A stretch of 64,000 bases of DNA from NCBI GenBank assembly GCA_038049695.1, contig CP142457.1, forward strand, positions 28,915,001 to 28,979,000, given 5' to 3'. The position numbers and the translations under genes were made by a program. Position 1 is the stretch's first letter, and each line of letters opens with the position of its first letter. The stretch comes from Cinnamomum chago (lineage: Eukaryota > Streptophyta > Magnoliopsida > Laurales > Lauraceae). The notes under the pieces are model-generated. The model did no database searches, was not told the DNA's origin, and was given only the letters and a program-made list of their open reading frames with translations. Shown here one piece after another: positions 1 to 11,310 of this stretch.

Positions 1-33
1 ATATCTTCAAATGGTGGAGCCCATCTTCACTTG

Positions 34-41
34 TATAAAAG
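34..41 (+). promoter_or_regulatory. LTR TATA box
   Basis: TATAAAAG is followed by a pyrimidine-rich leader (TTCTCTTTTCCC). The nested LTR at 37460-41552 has the same arrangement on the minus strand (CTTTTATA at 41034-41041), which supports a real LTR core promoter. Confidence 0.6.
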
Positions 42-845
42 GAGAACCTTCGTTCTCTTTTCCCTTTTCTAGCTCAAACCAAACCCCAACTGGGGTTTTC
101 TCTTTTCTCTTCTTCCTCTAGCTTTTCCACCTCAATCACTACCAAATCTTGCACCAATAAGCAAATGGAGGTTGTCTTCTTCTTCCTCTCCTTTAGAGCT
201 CTTCATTGATAGCATTTGTGGAGGAAGTCATCCATCTCTAGACCCTTGTGAAACTCATCTTACCTACTTGAAGAACTTCCTAGTAAGCTTCCCCTTCCAA
301 TCTCTTTGATATGTATTCTCCCAGCCTTAGGGAAGCCCCATTTTCATTATTGAAGGTTTCTTCCTCCTTCCTCATTGTCTTGACCATTTTAGGGTTTGTA
401 TTTGGGGTTTTGATGTGTTTGTAGGCTATCTTTGAGAGAGGCTTGATTTGCTTGTTAGAGACCCAACGCAAGTGGATGAATGGGTATTTAAGCATTATAT
501 AGTTTTATGAGAAATCTGTTGATTTTGTCATTTCTATTCATACTATTCTTGATTTACATGATTTTGAAATAAATGCACATGAATGAGTTGGTTGGTTGTT
601 TAATTAACTCCAAGAAATGTTAGCATTTATAACCTTTCATTTATTACTTGTTTGTGGTATAAATGAATCCTTGTGATTGTGGATTTTCTTTCCTCTTTTG
701 TGGTTGAATGTGATTGAGAAGAAGGTATTTGATTTGATGTTTGTGGAATTATTGATGGGGATTTGAATGGTGTTTGAATGGGCTCAAAGGGGGTTATAAG
801 AGGATGAGAAAGGGGTGAGCAGAACTGTCCCCAAAACTAGTTCTG

Positions 846-1066
846 GACAATTCGCTCGAGCGAACTTTGGCTTACTTGAGCGAACCCTCCCAGAACTATT
901 TCCAGAGAATGGTTAGCTCGAGCGAACTGAAATTTCGCTCGAGCCAACCTGGACTGGATGAGTTCACTCAAGCGAACTCAACTTCGCTTGGGCGAACCCA
1001 CCCAGAAAATCATTCCAAAGAGCTCACTGCTCGAGCGAACTCCAGGTCCGCGCGAGTGATGAGTAC
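846..1066 (+). repeat. Palindromic module array, CTCGAG core
   Basis: Seven or more variants of GCTCGAGCGAAC lie in about 220 bp. Most are self-complementary around CTCGAG, with degenerate copies such as ACTTGAGCGAAC and ACTCAAGCGAAC. The array lies about 800-1000 bp downstream of the LTR TATA box, so it should be within the LTR transcript. The same core occurs in the LTR at 40180-40310 and in a copia leader at 42125-42270. Confidence 0.75.
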
Positions 1067-2490
1067 TGTTCACCCGAGGCTACCTTAGAAGTAAAAATGA
1101 AATGTTTAGATGATTGGGAGAGGTTTGTTGAGAGCCCTAATGAAATGGAGGTATGAAGAAATGATACATGAAGCCCGTTTGAGAAAAAAACCACTTCCCA
1201 AAGATCCATTGTAGTTTTGAAATTCACCAAGGTGTATAAGGACCCCGGAATGTCCCCAAACTCAAGGAGTGCCAAGTCTTTATTGATATTGACATACGGG
1301 ATTCCTATTCACCTTGAACTAGTCTTGAACCCCGATACTTGTCCTAAGATTTCGAAAGTTTAATAGTTTTTCATTGTTCCCGAATTTTATATGCACTCCC
1401 GAAAATATTGAAATTGCAATTGTAGCATTTTGCTAGCCCCGATATGCATGCCCGAATTGAAGTGATAATTGTGCCTTTGAGCACTCTCGTCTTGTACATT
1501 TATATACTTGCAGTTGATGTGTTTTATACGTGTCTTGATTATGTTATTTAACCTGAGTTGGCACCACTAAGTTTGGATAACCTTGTCATTTTGATCCACC
1601 GACTTAGAGATCCCCCTCTTTTCCCGCCAATTGCAGTTTGGATCCCGCTACCCGATTTATTACCGTGGTCTTATCCCGTTACCCCGGCTCGCGACCGTGG
1701 TTCCTGATGCCCGGCTCGTTACCATGGTCATGTCCCGTATTATTATATGTATATGTATATATTGTTGAAACTCCTCACCTCGTGTGGCTGAGATCAATAC
1801 TTTGATATGCTCTTGTCACTTCGGTGATAGAGGACTTAGCTTCGTGTGGTTGTCATCTTGTTTGTTTCCCGATTCCTTGGTTACCTTTACTTGTTTCACA
1901 TTGCATATATGTTTTTGAATAAATGAATTATTTCTTCCATGAAATTTATTGTTTAAAAGGTTTAAAAGTTTTCCAAGGTAAATCTTATTATGTTATTTTG
2001 TTATATTCGTTCACCTACCTGCCAGACCATTGTGTCTGATCCATTTCTTTGGTATTCAGGTCCAGACATTGTCTATTCCGAGACGGAATTTGAGGAGGCG
2101 GTCGGTGAACCGTAGCGTTTAGTTGAGTGGTATGCTGATGATGTCGTCTAGACATTCGGTTGCTTGAGTTACGACACATTTTGGGATCGTGATTAACCAT
2201 TCTTTTGGGTTATTAATTTGAGATGTATTGGCCTTTGTTGGCCTTTATTCTTTTGGGGAGTGAAAAACTAATTGATCTTTTGTATAAACTTTAACGTTAC
2301 TTATCGGAAAAGCACTAATGATCATTGCTCACTTTGGTATTCTGTTATATAAATGTGTTATCCGTCTTGTTATTTTGGATACGAATGTATGAATTAGATT
2401 TGCTACACGCTTCAGCACTTAACAAAAATATATTATGTTGATATGATATCCTCACCGCGGACACCTATGGGAAATCACGTGCACGGGTAG

Positions 2491-2656
2491 TATCTCATTC
2501 TTTAATGGCCCGTGTACGTAGAGGCCAAAATAAATACACTTATGTTATATGTACAATGGCAATCAATCATTCATTCTTCCTTTTTAGTCCCGATCTCGGA
2601 TTAGGCCCGCGGGCCCGATCTGGGGTTGCGACTGGGTTCGATCAAAGGTCCACCGC
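2491..2656. other. Junction segment between LTR and gypsy internal region
   Basis: About 165 bp with no recognised gene, primer binding site or LTR end. The Tat element's own 5' LTR and PBS should be here and are missing, so this is probably a deletion or recombination junction. Confidence 0.35.
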
Positions 2657-4140
2657 ATGGGCCAGAGCCAAGCAGAGGTTTCACCCTCTGTAGAAAAGTT
2701 GCGAGAAGAAACTCATCAAAGACAGAGTAATGGACCCTTAAGGAGAAGCCCACCGCGTAATACATATGATCGGCTTAAACAAACCTGTAGAGATGCCGTT
2801 CGGAACATGGCTGAAGGATTCAAGCGGCAACAAGAGAAAATTAATTATCTATTGCAGGAGTTGGAGAAAGCAAAAGAGGAAGAAGACACTCCCCCGACCC
2901 AGAGGAAACTCTTGAAGAACGGGATAGGGGGCACCAAGGGCGGACGACGGTGCTGCAACTAACGAAACAACACTCTGGGCGAGGCTTCAACATTCCCATG
3001 TCAGAACAGGGACAGGCGATGAGAGAAGCAGGACTTTGAGTTCCCGACCTCGGAGAGAGGGACATGTTAAATCCCGAACACGAAGCACGAGGAGCGATGT
3101 ACCCCCAAGGAGGAGAGCCCCATAGCGGGGTCTTACTGAGAAGGATGTCAAAACTCTGATAGAGAATGCGTTGGCCGACCGGACGCTCCCACCAAAAAAC
3201 CCGACCAGAGCAAGGTGCTTGAGGAATGCCCAGAATTTCAAATCTCCATTTTCGGAAGAGATAGAAAAGGTGGACCCACCTCGGCGGTTTATGACTCCAA
3301 AACTAAGGGTATATGATGGGACCTCGGATCCAGCCGACCATGTCTAGCACTTTCAGCATTCCATGGCGCTATGGGTCGAGAATGAGCCGCTTATGTGTAA
3401 GGTGTTCCCGTTGAGCCTGGGTGACCTCGCCTGAAAATGGTTCTCCCATCTGGAACCGAGGTCGATCTACAACTTTCGGGAGCTCGCTAGGGCTTTTGTC
3501 ACACGATTTGTGACAAATTCTAAGCAGCCGAAGGATGTTGGGGCACTGTTATCGCTCAAGAAGCAAAGCTTAGAGAGCTTAAAGGAGTTTAGCACTCGTT
3601 ACTGGTGACTCTATAATGAAGTGGAAGGGAACAATGAGCATGTGGCAGTGGCGACTTTCAAGCTCGTATTGCCGAAAGAGAGCCAGCTCTGTCAATCATT
3701 GACAAAGCGCTCTCCTACTACCCAAGGAGAGCTAATGGAACGAATCGAGGAGTTTATAAAGTTGGAAGAAGATATGGGCACAACAAAGCCAAGATGGGCT
3801 CACCCAACAGAGGAGGAAAACAAGTGCAAACAAAGAAGAGAGTTCGGGGAGGAGACGAAGCGAAGATCAGCCCAAGTTGAACCAACGAGGTCAGCTTATG
3901 AAGGAGTATTTACCATCTTCAAGGAGCCAATCTACAAGATCCTGACCTAGATCAAAGATAAACTGTACTTCAGGAGACCTTCAAGGATGGTCAATGATCC
4001 GGGGTGCCAGAATCCTAACCTATGGTGTTCCTACCACCGGGAGCATGGGCACCTGATGGAGAATTGCAAGATGCTCAAACAACACTTGGAGGACCTTGTA
4101 AAGGAGAGACACTTGAAAGAATATGTGGAGGATTCACGAT
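2657..4140 (+). pseudogene. gag: Tat-lineage gag (broken)
   Basis: Gag would form the RNA-binding particle. The reading starts at ATG 2657 (MGQSQAEV...) with a coiled-coil-like stretch (FKRQQEKINYLLQELEKAKE) and shifts frame near 2950. The retrotransposon gag core follows at about 3280-3760, with readable blocks LRVYDGTSDPADH, FSHLEPRSIYNFRELARAF and VATFKLVLPKESQL. A zinc-knuckle-like motif CSYHREHGHLMENC lies at about 4027-4068. In-frame stops are at about 3345, 3432, 3606 and 3948. The family assignment is firm; the protein cannot be made. Confidence 0.88.
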
Positions 4141-4985
4141 CAAAAAATGCTCTAGGCAGCTCGAGTCGGAAAGAATTGAGAGGCGACCAAGAAAAGGAAA
4201 AACCAGTTGGGGTGATAGATGTGGTGCATGGGGCCACCGGCCTTTCCGAGGTAATGGCTCGATCCGTCAGAAACCAGAGGAAAATGGTTGCTCACCTAAA
4301 AGAGGTGTATCAGATGACGGCTAGTCCAAGCCTTATCAATCAGGTAGGACAAAAAGAAGGGGAGATCTCATTCACAGATGTGGATTTGCGGGACGTGGTC
4401 CAACCACACAACGATGCGTTAATGCTAACCCTGAGGGTACAAGAATATGATGTCCGAAGAATGTTGATTGATCCTGGGAGCTTGTTGGAAATCATGTACG
4501 CCTAGTTGTTTGATAAGCTTGGATTAAAATGGTCGGATTTGAGGCCGACCACGATACCTTTGTTCAGATTCAGTGAGCAAGCTATACACCTAATGGGTCT
4601 CATCACAGTACAGGTCAAGGCAGGGCCCATTCACATGGACGTGGAATTCCTTGTGGTCGACGTACCGTCCCCCTACAATGCCATCATGGGATGAACATGG
4701 ATCCATCGTATGAAGGCAGTACCCTCGACTTATCATCAAAGGATCCGTTTTCCGACACTGAAAGGAACGATAGAGATTAGGGGAGACCAAGTGGTTTCTA
4801 GGAGCTGCCTGCTAGCCGCGATCAAGGGAAAAACGACAAAGATCGAGGAAGAAAACAATTGCCCGGGTAGAATGGTAGACCAGAAATAGCAATTACAGCC
4901 CGGTTGGTCGAAAGGCAACAATCAAAAGGCCGACCATACTAGTATGGCGGTAGAGGAATTGGAAAAAAAATTTGTCCAAAGGGGA
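4141..4985 (+). pseudogene. Tat-lineage aspartic protease region (broken)
   Basis: This would release the enzymes from the polyprotein. The blocks ISFTDVDLRDVVQPHNDALM, RRMLIDPGSLLEIMYA and LVVDVPSPYNAIMG match the retropepsin region of Tat elements. The catalytic motif reads D-P-G-S at about 4468, where a glycine or serine normally follows the aspartate. Stops lie at 4503-4505 and 4692-4694. The segment continues in frame from gag and leads into the reverse transcriptase linker at about 4900-5000. Confidence 0.8.
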
Positions 4986-5860
4986 GGTGTGCCATCCCCC
5001 GAACAATATTGGATGATTGGAAGGTCAATGACCAAGGAAGAGCAAGATAGCTTGGCTAGACTCCTCAACCAGAACGCTGACCTTTTTGCTTAGGCCTCGC
5101 ATGAGATGCCAAGAGTCAACCCCGAGGTTTTTAGCCATAAGTTAGGGGTGGATCCAAGGGCCAAGCAAGTGGTGCAGAAGCAAAGAAAACTTGCCCCTGA
5201 TCATCAAGCGGTCGTGAATGAAGAAGTCGACAAATTGCTAGAGGCGGATGCTATCCGGGAGGTGCATTACCACGAATGGTTATCCAACACCGTTGTGGTA
5301 CCATAGAAGGACAACAAGTGGAGGGTGTGCGTGGACTTCACCGACTTGAACAAAGCATGTCCTAAGGATAGTTTTCCACTTCCAAAAATTGATCAACTGG
5401 TGGCTCCATGGCAGGACATGAATGGATGAGTTTCTTGGATGCGTATCGAGGGTATCACCAAATTGCAATGGAGGAAGCCGATCAAGAAAAAACGGCATTC
5501 ATAACGCCAAAGGGGACCTTCTGTTACAAATGAATGCCCTTTGGACTTAAGAATGCGGGGACAACGTACCAAAAGCTGGTTACGAAAATATTTCAGAACT
5601 TGATTAGAAGTACGGTGGAAGCTTATGTTGATGATATGGTAGTACAAAGCAAAGAAAGGGTCACCCACGAGGAGGACTTGAAGACGGTGTTCGGCATCCT
5701 ACGGAAATACAAGCTGAAGTTGAACGCCACGAAATGCTCATTTGGGGTAGGTTCTGGAAAATTCCTGGAGTACATCATGACTCAGAGGGAAATAGAGGCC
5801 AATCTTGACCAAGTGGCAGCCGTGCAGAGGTTGGAGTGACCTAGTTCAAGGAAGGAAGTA
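4986..5860 (+). pseudogene. Tat-lineage reverse transcriptase (broken)
   Basis: This would copy element RNA into DNA. Readable blocks are HKLGVDPRAKQVVQKQRK (about 5130), KWRVCVDFTDLNKACPKDSF (about 5318), FLDAYRGYHQIAMEEADQEK, then MPFGLKNAGTTYQKLV from 5534 and the catalytic YVDD at 5624-5635. The active-site aspartates are kept, but there are stops at about 5092, 5304, 5531 and 5837 and a frameshift near 5400. The order and spacing are those of a full Ty3/gypsy RT. Confidence 0.92.
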
Positions 5861-6430
5861 TAAAAGTTAATAGGTATGCTCGCCGCCCTGAATCGTTTTA
5901 TAGCAAAAAGTTCAGATAGGAGCCAACCATTGTTCCTCACCCTGAAGAAAAGGGCAGAAAAAGTGTGGGACAAAAAATGCAATGAAACACTTGCACAACT
6001 CAAGCAATATTTAAGCTCCCCTCCTATCCTCTCTATTCCAAACCCTGGGGAAGAGCTGGTGTTGTATTTGGCGGTATCTGAGCACGCGGTTAGCGCAGCC
6101 TTGATGAGGGAGCAGGGGAAGTAACATCAACCAATTTATTTTGTCAGCAAAATCCTGATAGATACTGAAACGAGATACCTACCACTTGAGAAGCTTGGCT
6201 TGGCCTTGGTATTTGCAGCTCGGAAGCCTAGGCACTACTTTCAGGCCCATACCATCAAAGTCCTGACTGAACATCAATTTCGGTCGGTTCTTCAGAAGGC
6301 TGACCTCTTTGGGAGACTAATGAAGTGGGCAATAAAGCTCGGCGAACATGACATCAAAATAATCCCCAGAAGCATGATAAATGGCCAGGTGGTGGCCGAT
6401 TTCCTAGCCAAGTTCACTCATAAGGAAATA
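5861..6430 (+). pseudogene. RT connection and first RNase H domain (broken)
   Basis: After the RT thumb (LIGMLAALNRFIAKSSDRSQ), the ORF from 5876 carries the tether and the original gypsy RNase H (EELVLYLAVSEHAVSAALMR, then FAARKPRHYFQAHTIKVLTE). A stop lies at 6122-6124. The usual first catalytic aspartate in the strand around LYLAVSE is not evident. Decay of this domain is typical when a second RNase H is present, as in the Tat lineage. Confidence 0.82.
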
Positions 6431-6900
6431 TTCGAGCAATATGAGTCAGATTGGCAGGTGCACGGGACGAGCACCAACCAGCAGTGGCAATTGTATGAGG
6501 ATGGAGCATCTAACTCCCGAGGGTCCGGCGCCAGCATAGTGCTCATAATGCTGGAAGGGGCAATAATTGAGTGGGCTGTGACAATGGGGCATGACGCGTC
6601 AAACAACGAAGCAGAATATGAGGCATTATTATCTGGACTTAGGATGACCCAAGAACTTGGAGTTAGGAGATTGGTGGTCCATTGTGACTCGCAGTTGGTC
6701 GCCAACCAGTTAACTGGAGAATACGCTGCTCAAGATGATCGGATGGCTGCATACGTCTCCGAAGTAGAGCGCTTGATTCAAGAAATAGGGAATGTTGAGG
6801 TGAAGCAGATCGGTCGGGAGCATAATTCGCATGCCGAAATCCTGGCTAGTTTGGCTACTGCAGTAAATTTCGAGCTGAGGAGGGAGAACATCACCGACTA
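6431..6900 (+). pseudogene. Second RNase H domain (archaeal-type, Tat hallmark)
   Basis: A second, plant/archaeal-type RNase H sits between the original RNase H and integrase, in one open frame (6200-7093). Visible motifs are QLYEDGASNSRGSGAS (Asp codon 6500-6502), NNEAEYEALLSG, VVHCDSQLVANQL and REHNSHAEILASLA. The last acidic position reads Glu where Asp is usual. This domain would remove the RNA strand during reverse transcription, and its presence places the element in the dual-RNase H Tat group. Confidence 0.88.
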
Positions 6901-7079
6901 TCAGGTAGAGCCGAGCATTGTCGGGCAACAAGTCATTTGCTCTGACCTGGGGTATGAAGCTCCGAGTTGGATGACACTGATAATTGCGTACTTGAAGGAC
7001 AGTGCTCTTCCGGAAGACCTCAATGAAAGCTTGAAAATCAGAAGAAAGGATGTAAGGTTCTGGTTGTCGCCAACGAACA

Positions 7080-7949
7080 AGCTGTATCAGTGATCTTATT
7101 CAGGACCGTACCTTTAGTGCGTCAACCCAGCCGATGTCCCGAACTTGTTATGGGAAATCCATGAGGGGTGTTGTGGGGGTCATATTGGAGGTCGAAGCTT
7201 GGCCCATCGGGCTATATCACAAGGTTATTGGTGGTCGTACATGCAGAAAGATGCCCTACAGTTTGTCCAAAAGTGTGAAAAATGTCAACGCTTCGGAAGG
7301 GATATCTATCAACCCGCCGAGCAGTTGAATACGATTGCGAGTCCTTGGCCATTCGATAAATGGGGGATTGAAATTGTTGGTCCTATGCGAAGAGCAGCAA
7401 ATAACTTCATATTTCTCATAGTAGCCACTGATTACTTTACTAAATGGATAGAAGTAGAGCCACTGGTCCACATCAGGGAAAACGATGCCGAGAGGTTCGT
7501 CTGGAAAAACATCATAACCAGATTTGGGATACCTCAGACACTAGTAACGGATAATGGGAAGCAATTCGAAGGAAAGATTTTCAGGAACTTATGTGAGAAA
7601 TTCAGCATCAGCCACCACTTATCAACCCCGGTCTACTCGCAATGTAATGGCCAAGCTGAAAGCTCCCACAAAGCCTTGCTAGATGGCATGAAGAAAAGGT
7701 TGGACGAACCCAAAGGAGCATGGGTGAACGAGCTCCCTAGCGTCGTGTGGGCTTATCGAACAACCCCAAGGAGATCTACTGCGGAGACCCCATTTTCCTG
7801 AGCATATGGAATGGAGACGGTCATCCCCCTGGAGGTTCGACTACCAACCACAAGGACAGAGGCTTACAACCATGAGCGCAACAAGGAAAAGGTTACCGAG
7901 CAACTCGACATGATCGAGGAGCGAAGGGAACGAGCACTAACCAAATTAG
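7080..7949 (+). pseudogene. Integrase, N-terminal and catalytic part (broken)
   Basis: The open frame from 7145 begins with the HHCC zinc-binding region (IHEGCCGGHIGG, later CEKCQRFG). The catalytic core follows: WGIEIVGP at about 7361, VTDNGKQF with Asp codon 7550-7552, and GQAESSHK with Glu codon 7658-7660, giving D-X35-E. The first catalytic Asp has become Glu (codon 7370-7372). A stop at 7799-7801 interrupts the frame, which continues to a clean break at 7949 where a solo LTR is inserted. Confidence 0.9.
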
Positions 7950-8420
7950 TGAAAGTCCGGGGATCCGAACCCTAGAGGGGGAGGTGAATAGGGTGAGCTT
8001 CAATTATGACCAATTTTAATCAATTTTAACTTCTATAAAACCAACTAGTCACAAGTGATGATTATCAAACATAATGCGGAAGCTTAGTAAAAACAATCAC
8101 CACAAAAGCAAGCACCATCACACAAGGATTTATAGTGGTTCGGCCTCAATGCCTACATCCACTACCGGCTTGTGATCCAACACCCCACCGGATTTCCACT
8201 ATTTATGCTTTTCAATAGGCTAAGCAATAACCTTTACAATATGCTTTTCAAGGCTAAGCAATAACCTCTACATTATGCTTTTCTTAGGCTAAGCAATAAC
8301 CTCTTCAACCATAGGTTGGTTATCTCACTAAGTTAGTGTCTATAATACACTTGATGGAGATTCAATTTAGCTCATTACATTTGCCTCCAAAATAGGCGGA
8401 TATGAAAATGAAAATCTAAT

Positions 8421-8443
8421 ACACACACACACACACACACACT
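8421..8443. repeat. (AC)n microsatellite
   Basis: Eleven AC units, followed about 30 bp later by a short GT run (8470-8482). The two could pair as a hairpin. Confidence 0.85.
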
Positions 8444-8816
8444 ATGAATGCAAAGATGAAAGCACATGATGTGTGTGTGTGATGTCCTCAATCATTTTGA
8501 AAATGAAAGCTCATAAATGTATGCCTAAGGCTTTTGAAAGTTTTAGCTCATAAAACATTTATGATTGAGGAAATGCTAATCACATGTTAAAACTAACTTG
8601 TAAAAGATATACATTTGTATCCTAAACAAGTTGTGAAAATTCAAAGACCAAAACATGTGAAGCATAGGGATGTCAATCAAATCAACAATGTAGCTTATAA
8701 AACATAAAAATAGATTTGATTGAAATTATGGGACAAATCATATGTAATTATAAATACAACTTGAATATGATATACCAATCAATGTAAAGCAAGTTGTGAA
8801 ACTTTAAAACAAAGTT

Positions 8817-9424
8817 ACATATGATTTGTAAAGATGTTGAATCCAAAACATAAGATATATTTGAAAGAGATTTTCTTATGATGAAAAACAACAACCAAAG
8901 ATTCAACCAAGTATATGAATCATGTTACATATGATTTCAAAGATTCTTTCATTAACATGATCTACTTAGATTTACCAAATAAAGTACTACTTGGATTGAA
9001 TCAAATGGTGATGCATCCAAAACAATAGATCAATTCAAAACATAAATATGTTAAGGACACAACAAATCATAGTTTAACATGCTACTAAAGATTTACCAAA
9101 GATAAAATAAAACATGAAAAACATATGATTTGTAAAGATGTTGAATCCAAAACATAAGATAGTTTTGAAGGAGATTTTCTTATGTTGAAAAACAACAACC
9201 ATAGATTCAACCAAGTATAGGAATCATGTTACATATAATTCCAAAGATTCTTTCATTAACATGATCTACTTAGATTTACCAAATAAAGTACTACTTGGAT
9301 TGAATTAATGGTGATGTATCCAAAATAATAAATCAATTCAAAACATAAAACATGTTAAGGACACAACAACTCATAGTTTATCATGCTACAAAAGATTTAC
9401 CAAGAATAAAACAAAGCATGAAAA
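8817..9424. repeat. 304 bp tandem duplication within the solo LTR
   Basis: The block starting ACATATGATTTGTAAAGATG at 8817 recurs at 9121 with scattered differences. Both units carry the same internal landmarks (TTCATTAACATGATC, AAATAAAGTACTACTTGG). The duplication explains much of the extra length of this LTR. Confidence 0.85.
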
Positions 9425-9592
9425 CATATAATTAAGGAAAGTAGAGCCTACTTGGTGATTTAACTTCATTAATCCAAGCTTTAGATTTCCTAATGACCCC
9501 TTTCATCCCATAGTTCATTTCCCTTTGATTGGCCTCAAAACCTCTCAAGGATGGCCTCTTGATCATCAAATTTTTCAAAGGAATGAACCACT

Positions 9593-9600
9593 TATTTATA
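9593..9600 (-). promoter_or_regulatory. LTR TATA box
   Basis: TATAAATA on the minus strand lies directly downstream, in transcription sense, of the GTCGAC palindrome array at 9622-9765. The related solo LTR on the plus strand has TATAAAG at 16022-16028 in the same position after its array. Confidence 0.65.
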
Positions 9601-9621
9601 GCCAAAACAGCCTAACGGCTA

Positions 9622-9765
9622 GTCCCCCGGTCGACCTGGCCCTACCCCGGTCGACCTGGCCTTCACAACGGTAAAAAAACAGACCGTTTGAAAGGGCTGC
9701 AACGGCTCTTTCTCGGTCGACCTGCAGTGTACCCGGTCGACCGGCCACACTGCAGGTCGACCCCC
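9622..9765 (-). repeat. Palindromic module array, GTCGAC core
   Basis: Five copies of GGTCGACC-type palindromes, two or three with extended CCGGTCGACC, lie in 145 bp just upstream of the LTR TATA box. The flanking phrase AACGGCTAG is also conserved in the sister LTRs. This matches the CpG-rich palindrome cluster known upstream of the core promoter in Sirevirus LTRs. Confidence 0.8.
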
Positions 9766-10143
9766 TGGGACCAAAATTCCCATATTTTGCATATTTGAAG
9801 GTATTTTCTGTGGGAATTTTTTGGCCACTAAATCAAGCTTGAAAAACATGTTTTAAATCATTCTAAGGGTTTTTAAAACATGAAACATAAAAAGCCAAAA
9901 AAGATTCAAAACTATAAAACCAATGGCTTGCTTGATTTTAATAAAACTTCTTTTCTAAAACAAATGCATCCAAGTATAAAAACAAATCATGCATAAATCA
10001 AAACTTCTACAAGTCTAAAAACCAATGCATGTGAAAATCAAGATTTCAAGATATTCTAAACCAATGCAAGTGTGTAAATTCAAATGATGCTAATATGAAA
10101 ATGCATCCATCAAATTGCAATATACAAAATTCCTAACAATTAG

Positions 10144-10460
10144 CAGCTTACCGGCAGCAATTGGCGTGAAGCTTCCAGAAGAAGGTCCAAGCAAGAGCTT
10201 TTTAGGTCAGGGACTTGGTCCTGAGGAGGGTACTCCCTGGCACTAGGGACCCTAACCATGGCAAACTGGGACCAAATTGGGAAGGACCCTACAAGGTCAC
10301 TTCGGTAGGGGGAACAGGAGCATACCACCTGGAAACGCTCGAAGGAAAAGCATTACCAAGACCCTGGAATGTGGCAAATTTGAAAAAAAATCTATTTTTA
10401 ACTATGTATCCAAGAATCTATCATCTTTGTATCTTTCTTTTTATGAAAGTTACTTTATGA
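10144..10460 (+). pseudogene. Integrase C-terminal domain (continuation)
   Basis: After the solo LTR and its ATTAG repeat, the Tat integrase resumes (AAYRQQLA..., then LVLRRVLPGTRDPNHGKLGP and EGPYKVTSV, ending PWNVANLKKN near 10384). This is the GPY/F-type C-terminal integrase module that ends pol in this lineage. A frameshift and a stop lie near 10180-10215. The ORF from 10215 runs past the usual end into noncoding sequence. Confidence 0.87.
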
Positions 10461-10852
10461 TCTTGTGCCAAGAAATAAATTACCAATGACTTAAATAAGG
10501 GCGAGGACCCGCAGCAGGAACTATGTCCTGCCGGGATAACCACGTCATGGTAAGGCTAAGGCCTGGAAATGGAGGGTAGTTACAAACCCGTTACTTCGTG
10601 CAAATCCTAACTGGGAGAGTTTCAAACTATGTATGCTGCACTAACCTTCCTTTTACCAATGTATTGGCAGGACGATGCAAACATTGATCTAAAGGGAGTT
10701 CAGATGACGGCCGACAGTAGCAGTAGGCATAGATAATGCGGATTTAACAAAAAAAAAAAAAAGAGATGCAAAAAGTTGAGCATTTCACTCAAAAGCACAA
10801 AGGGGACAACATCGAAAAGATATGATGTCTGGCCCACAGGTCGGGCAACTTA
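10461..10852. other. Spacer between pol and antisense ORF
   Basis: Noncoding. It holds an A-run at 10749-10763 and a stretch (10500-10680) that reads like the region after pol in Tat elements. No PPT or LTR was recognised. Confidence 0.5.
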
Positions 10853-11310
10853 CTAAAGCCAAAATACACCAAAAAGAAAAGGAGGAGAGTTCTTCAATTC
10901 TTTAGACAACCTCAAGGACATCAAAAGCAGAAGCAGTAGGGTCGGCAACAGGGGAGGCATCATTATCACCAGCCATGGGTGAGCTGGGCCTTCCAACAGG
11001 GTCTTGAGCAGCAACTTCAACAAGCGATGGCGGATCTGGAGCGGCAACAGGCTGAACTGTGTGCTTCGCCCAGAGGAGAGAATCTCCCGGGACCCAGCAT
11101 CACTTAATCCCACAACATACCCCCACTTAAGCACAAGAGTCTTCATCCACTCAACCGGATCAAGGTAAACCGCCTCGACCTCCTCAAATGTAGCATCCTT
11201 CAATTGTTCCATAGAGTCCTGCATCTCAGCGACCTTGCAACGGAGGGCTTCGAGTTCCATCTCGCAGGCAACCAAGCGACTTGTGGCTGCAACGGCCTTA
11301 GCCTCCATGA
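10853..11310 (-). pseudogene. Antisense ORF (aORF) of the Tat element, truncated
   Basis: The minus-strand ORF has a coiled-coil-like start (LVACEMELEALRCKVAEMQD) and the block FEEVEAVYLDPVEWMKTLVL. Near 11090 the frame shifts; the other frame then reads PMAGDNDASPVADPTASAFD to a stop at about 10905, which is the expected acidic tail. An ORF on the strand opposite to pol and downstream of it is a known Tat feature of unknown role. Its 5' part is missing because it runs straight into a copia gag near 11310. Confidence 0.7.

Larger units (their letters stand above)
1..2490 (+). mobile_element. Long LTR segment, chromovirus-like (5' end outside window)
   Basis: The segment reads in the plus direction from a TATA box near its left edge. 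It shares blocks, inverted, with the three LTRs at 22338-41736: the TATA and pyrimidine-rich leader, the ACCGTGGTC/CCCGGCTCG repeats near 1660-1740, the block ending in TTAGCTTCGTGTGG, and the block with CCTGCCAGACC. The tail (2010-2490, ending near CACCGCGGACACC) is closer to 52357-52865 than to those LTRs, so it is a sister subfamily. It has no open reading frame of interest. The exact 3' end is not visible because no second LTR or duplicated site is in the window. It could be a 5'-truncated solo LTR or a 3' LTR. Confidence 0.7.
7950..10138 (-). mobile_element. Solo LTR, Sirevirus-like copia family, in integrase
   Basis: The insertion begins TGAAAGTCC and ends CCTAACA on the plus strand, so on the minus strand it runs TGTTAGG...CTTTCA. 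It is flanked by the perfect 5 bp repeat ATTAG (7945-7949 and 10139-10143). It is related to the LTRs of the element at 12533-21835, sharing both ends, the block CGGCCTCAATGCC near 8142 and a GTCGAC palindrome array upstream of a TATA box. At 2189 bp it is longer than the 1.57 kb relatives, partly because of a 304 bp tandem duplication. No internal region remains, so it is a product of LTR-LTR recombination. Confidence 0.93.
2657..11310 (+). mobile_element. Degenerate Ty3/gypsy retrotransposon, Tat lineage
   Basis: The internal region has the order gag, protease, reverse transcriptase, RNase H, second RNase H, integrase, then an ORF on the opposite strand. Two RNase H domains and an antisense ORF after pol are hallmarks of the plant Tat lineage (from knowledge of the family). 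Every domain has stops or frameshifts, so it is an old, inactive copy. Neither LTR is recognisable: the left end runs into another LTR and the right end is fused to a copia gag near 11310. The integrase is split by a solo LTR (7950-10138); removing it and one ATTAG copy joins the coding sequence. Confidence 0.9.

Noticed and set aside
846..1066. CRISPR-like array
   Set aside because: The repeats are short, degenerate and palindromic with irregular spacing, lie in a plant LTR, and have no cas genes nearby.
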